From contig NZ_LT732548.1 of NCBI RefSeq assembly GCF_900155685.1, positions 829,421-893,420 on the forward strand: a stretch of 64,000 bases of DNA. The letters are read 5' to 3'. Below are positions 62,200 to 64,000 of the stretch, in pieces. The DNA comes from Paenibacillus bouchesdurhonensis (GTDB taxonomy: Bacteria; Bacillota; Bacilli; Paenibacillales; Paenibacillaceae). Position numbers and translations under genes: made by a program. How positions within the stretch are numbered: position 1 is the first letter of the stretch; each line of letters begins with the position of its first letter. Under the pieces are notes generated by a model, which saw only the letters and a list, made by a program, of their open reading frames with translations, had not been told where the DNA came from and searched no databases.

Positions 62200-63009
62200 C
62201 TACATGCCGGCAGCCAAATCAATTTGCTCCTGAATCCAGGCTTGATCCCTGACTTGGACGCCTTTGACTCCGGCTTCCTGAAGGAGATCAGAGACAGTGA
62301 CGAACTCATATCCTTTTTTGCGCAGCTCATCAATAATTGTTGGGAGAGCTTCGTGCGTCTGCTTGACTGAGTCGCTGGCATGCAATAAAACGATATCACC
62401 TGGATGTGCTTTATTGACTACCCGATTGACGATTGTGTCAACGCCTTTGTTCATCCAATCCTGAGAATCGGTATCCCATTGAATTACTTTGTAACCAAGA
62501 GTGCTGGCAATTTTCAAGACGCGTTTATCAAAATCCCCGTTTGGCAGGCGGAGCAAGGTTGGTGATTTTCCAGTTAAATCGGTTAAAATAGAGTGAGCTG
62601 TCGTAATTTGTCTCTTGATTTCTTCGTCATCGAGTTCACTGTAATTGACGTGCTTATGGCCGTGACTGCCAATTTCAAAGCCTTGCTGTTGAATGGCCTT
62701 GACGATTTCCGGGTGGCTCTTGCTCCATGGGGAAGATAGGAAAAAGGTCGCCTTTGTTACCTCCTTCTCTTTCAGGACTTGAAGAATCGGCTCTGTTCTC
62801 GTATCCCCCCAGCTGATATCAAAAGTCAATGCAATGACCTTCTTATTCGTGGATACACTATAAATGGCCGAAGTATTGCTCTCTTCAGAGAATACCGTGA
62901 TGTTCCCTTTCTCTACATAGACTACACCTACTGCAAATAGGGCCGCAGCGAAGACAAATAAGAATCGTTTGATCTTTTTTCCATTGAGGACGTAGAAGAA
63001 ATTATTCAT
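62200..63009 (-). CDS. pdaB: Sporulation polysaccharide deacetylase PdaB
   Basis: 269 aa. One N-terminal membrane anchor (about 14-32), then a NodB domain: motif 1 TFDISWGD, motif 2 SHGHKHVN, motif 3 LRLPNGDFD, then WDTDSQDW and LLHASD. The usual Asp pair of motif 1 is present as FDISWGD. B. subtilis PdaB is needed to keep spores stable late in sporulation. Convergent with kbaA; ATG start with GAGAGGGGC upstream. Confidence 0.92.
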   Translation of the reverse strand: MNNFFYVLNGKKIKRFLFVFAAALFAVGVVYVEKGNITVFSEESNTSAIYSVSTNKKVIALTFDISWGDTRTEPILQVLKEKEVTKATFFLSSPWSKSHPEIVKAIQQQGFEIGSHGHKHVNYSELDDEEIKRQITTAHSILTDLTGKSPTLLRLPNGDFDKRVLKIASTLGYKVIQWDTDSQDWMNKGVDTIVNRVVNKAHPGDIVLLHASDSVKQTHEALPTIIDELRKKGYEFVTVSDLLQEAGVKGVQVRDQAWIQEQIDLAAGM

Positions 63010-63140
63010 AAGTTATGCCCCTCTCGTATCAAATAAATTTGTCCATTGTTACAATATATGCTCGTACCTTCAGGAAATATTCCCGCTCTTGTCCGGAGGC
63101 AGGGGGAGATCATTAATAACTTATATAATAGGAGGAACAA

Positions 63141-63755
63141 ATGTCATTTCGTCGCTTTATTCAGGATCTGATTCAATATCGGGTGATGATATTCGTTGCA
63201 CTTGGACTTTTTATCGCAGGAATTATTATGGGAGTAGTCCTTACGGATGAACTCAGTGCGCTAATAGCCCCGCAAATAGAAGCGCTGCAAGAGGTGAGCG
63301 GGAAATTGTCGAACTCATCTTCACCGGAGCTGAGCTTCTTTATATTTATCTTTTTAAATAATGCCGTGAAAAGTTTATTCATTATGGGGTTAGGCGCGCT
63401 GTTCGGCTTTATGCCGATTGTGTTCTTGGTCATGAATGGGATGGTATTGGGATTTTTGGTTCATGCGGCCTCGGCTCAAGGGGCTAACATGTTCGATTTG
63501 ATCGTGAAAGGATTGCTGCCGCACGGGATTATAGAAATTCCAGCGATTGTGGTTGCCGCTGCTTACGGGCTGCAGTTTGGTTATTTGGTGATGAAAAGCT
63601 TGGGAGAGCTTGGCGCCAGGGATCGTCATGAGCGCAGCGTGAAGTGGGGAATGTTTTTTCGGACGGCGGGAACAGCAGCCATCTGGATTACGGTGGCCTT
63701 ATTGGTCGCGGCTATGATCGAAAGTACGATTACATTTCATTTGGTTAAAACATAA
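63141..63755 (+). CDS. Stage II sporulation protein M family membrane protein
   Basis: 204 aa, ATG start behind TAGGAGG. Five predicted membrane helices; GLLPHGIIEIPAI is the signature of the SpoIIM/DUF95 family. In B. subtilis SpoIIM belongs to the SpoIIDMP engulfment complex, but DUF95 paralogues also occur outside it. With no spoIID or spoIIP nearby, I keep this at family level. Confidence 0.85.
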   Translation: MSFRRFIQDLIQYRVMIFVALGLFIAGIIMGVVLTDELSALIAPQIEALQEVSGKLSNSSSPELSFFIFIFLNNAVKSLFIMGLGALFGFMPIVFLVMNGMVLGFLVHAASAQGANMFDLIVKGLLPHGIIEIPAIVVAAAYGLQFGYLVMKSLGELGARDRHERSVKWGMFFRTAGTAAIWITVALLVAAMIESTITFHLVKT

Positions 63756-63993
63756 AAATTATATAAGCATTCATATTTTTCCTAAAAATTGTGCATACCA
63801 TTAAAGCGGTTCAAAAGACCGAGTTTCTTATTTTGTAAAAAAGGTTAATCATCGTTAACCAACAGAGATGAGTTTCAAGATTTTGAATTTTAAGGGAAAT
63901 ATTGAAATTCATCTTGGTCAAATAGGGGCTGGGAGCATAGTGCCATCAAATCCTGCACCAATCGTAACTTAGTTGAAAGAGGAGCTGTGAGCC
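63756..63993. other. Intergenic end region with two inverted repeats
   Basis: GGTTAA (63843-63848) with TTAACC (63855-63860), and CAAGAT...GAATTT (63876-63890) with AAATTC-ATCTTG (63905-63916), form hairpins. No clear T-run follows, and no gene is seen. Confidence 0.45.
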
Positions 63994-64000
63994 ATGTTGG
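63994..64000 (+). CDS. Possible start of a gene cut by the window edge
   Basis: ATG at 63994 preceded by AAAGAGGAGCTG at a suitable distance. Only two codons are visible, so identity cannot be given. Confidence 0.35.

Overview
The window is chromosomal DNA from a low-to-mid G+C, endospore-forming Firmicute, most likely Paenibacillus or a close relative. The gene order follows the origin-proximal segment known from Bacillus subtilis: ctsR-mcsA-mcsB-clpC, radA, disA, yacL, ispD, ispF, gltX, cysE, cysS, mrnC, rlmB, rae1, sigH, then rpmG-secE-nusG, the L11/L1/L10/L12 genes, rpoBC, the str, S10, spc and alpha ribosomal clusters, truA, rplM-rpsI, and the sporulation/germination genes cwlD, salA, gerD, kbaA and pdaB. 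The window has sporulation genes, strong aGGAGGt ribosome binding sites and many TTG/GTG starts. I found no tRNA, rRNA, CRISPR array, phage or transposase.

Layout. 0.2-1.1 kb (minus): a secreted LysM/NlpC-P60 hydrolase. 1.3-6.1 kb: the CtsR heat-shock operon with a textbook CtsR box. 6.2-9.6 kb: radA, disA, pssA. 9.7-11.0 kb: a small cysteine-containing minus-strand protein, then about 0.9 kb without genes that is rich in repeats. 11.0-19.4 kb: yacL, isoprenoid genes, gltX, a cysteine-type T-box, cysE-cysS, mrnC, rlmB, rae1. 19.5-24.2 kb: sigH, then secE/nusG and the stalk ribosomal proteins with an L10-leader attenuator. 24.4-32.8 kb: a methyltransferase and rpoBC. 32.9-53.5 kb: about 20 kb of ribosomal and translation genes, including fusA, tuf, secY, adk, map, infA and rpoA. 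53.8-56.3 kb: truA, a small zinc-ribbon protein, rplM-rpsI. 56.5-58.4 kb: cysH-sat for sulfate assimilation. 58.4-63.8 kb: the sporulation/germination block.

How the genes work together. Most of the window is the growth-linked core: RNA polymerase, ribosomal proteins, translation factors and Sec export, broken up by terminators and re-initiating promoters (before rpmG, rplJ, rpoB, rplGB, rpsJ, rplM). CtsR/McsA/McsB/ClpC form the arginine-phosphorylation proteolysis circuit. DisA couples DNA integrity to c-di-AMP. The T-box ties cysE-cysS to charging of tRNA-Cys, and the cysH-sat pair supplies sulfide to the same pathway.

The region is mostly conserved housekeeping, and I see no complete new system. 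The points worth a second look are regulatory or structural: a terminator hairpin that buries the cwlD ribosome binding site, with a sigma-E-like promoter inside it whose transcript would lose the masking arm; a tandem array of small hairpins between infA and rpmJ; absence of the ecfA1-ecfA2-ecfT genes usually found between rplQ and truA, where a hairpin-rich spacer stands instead; dispersed GC-rich and tandem repeats around 10 kb; and low-complexity extensions in GerD, Mini-III and a zinc-ribbon protein.
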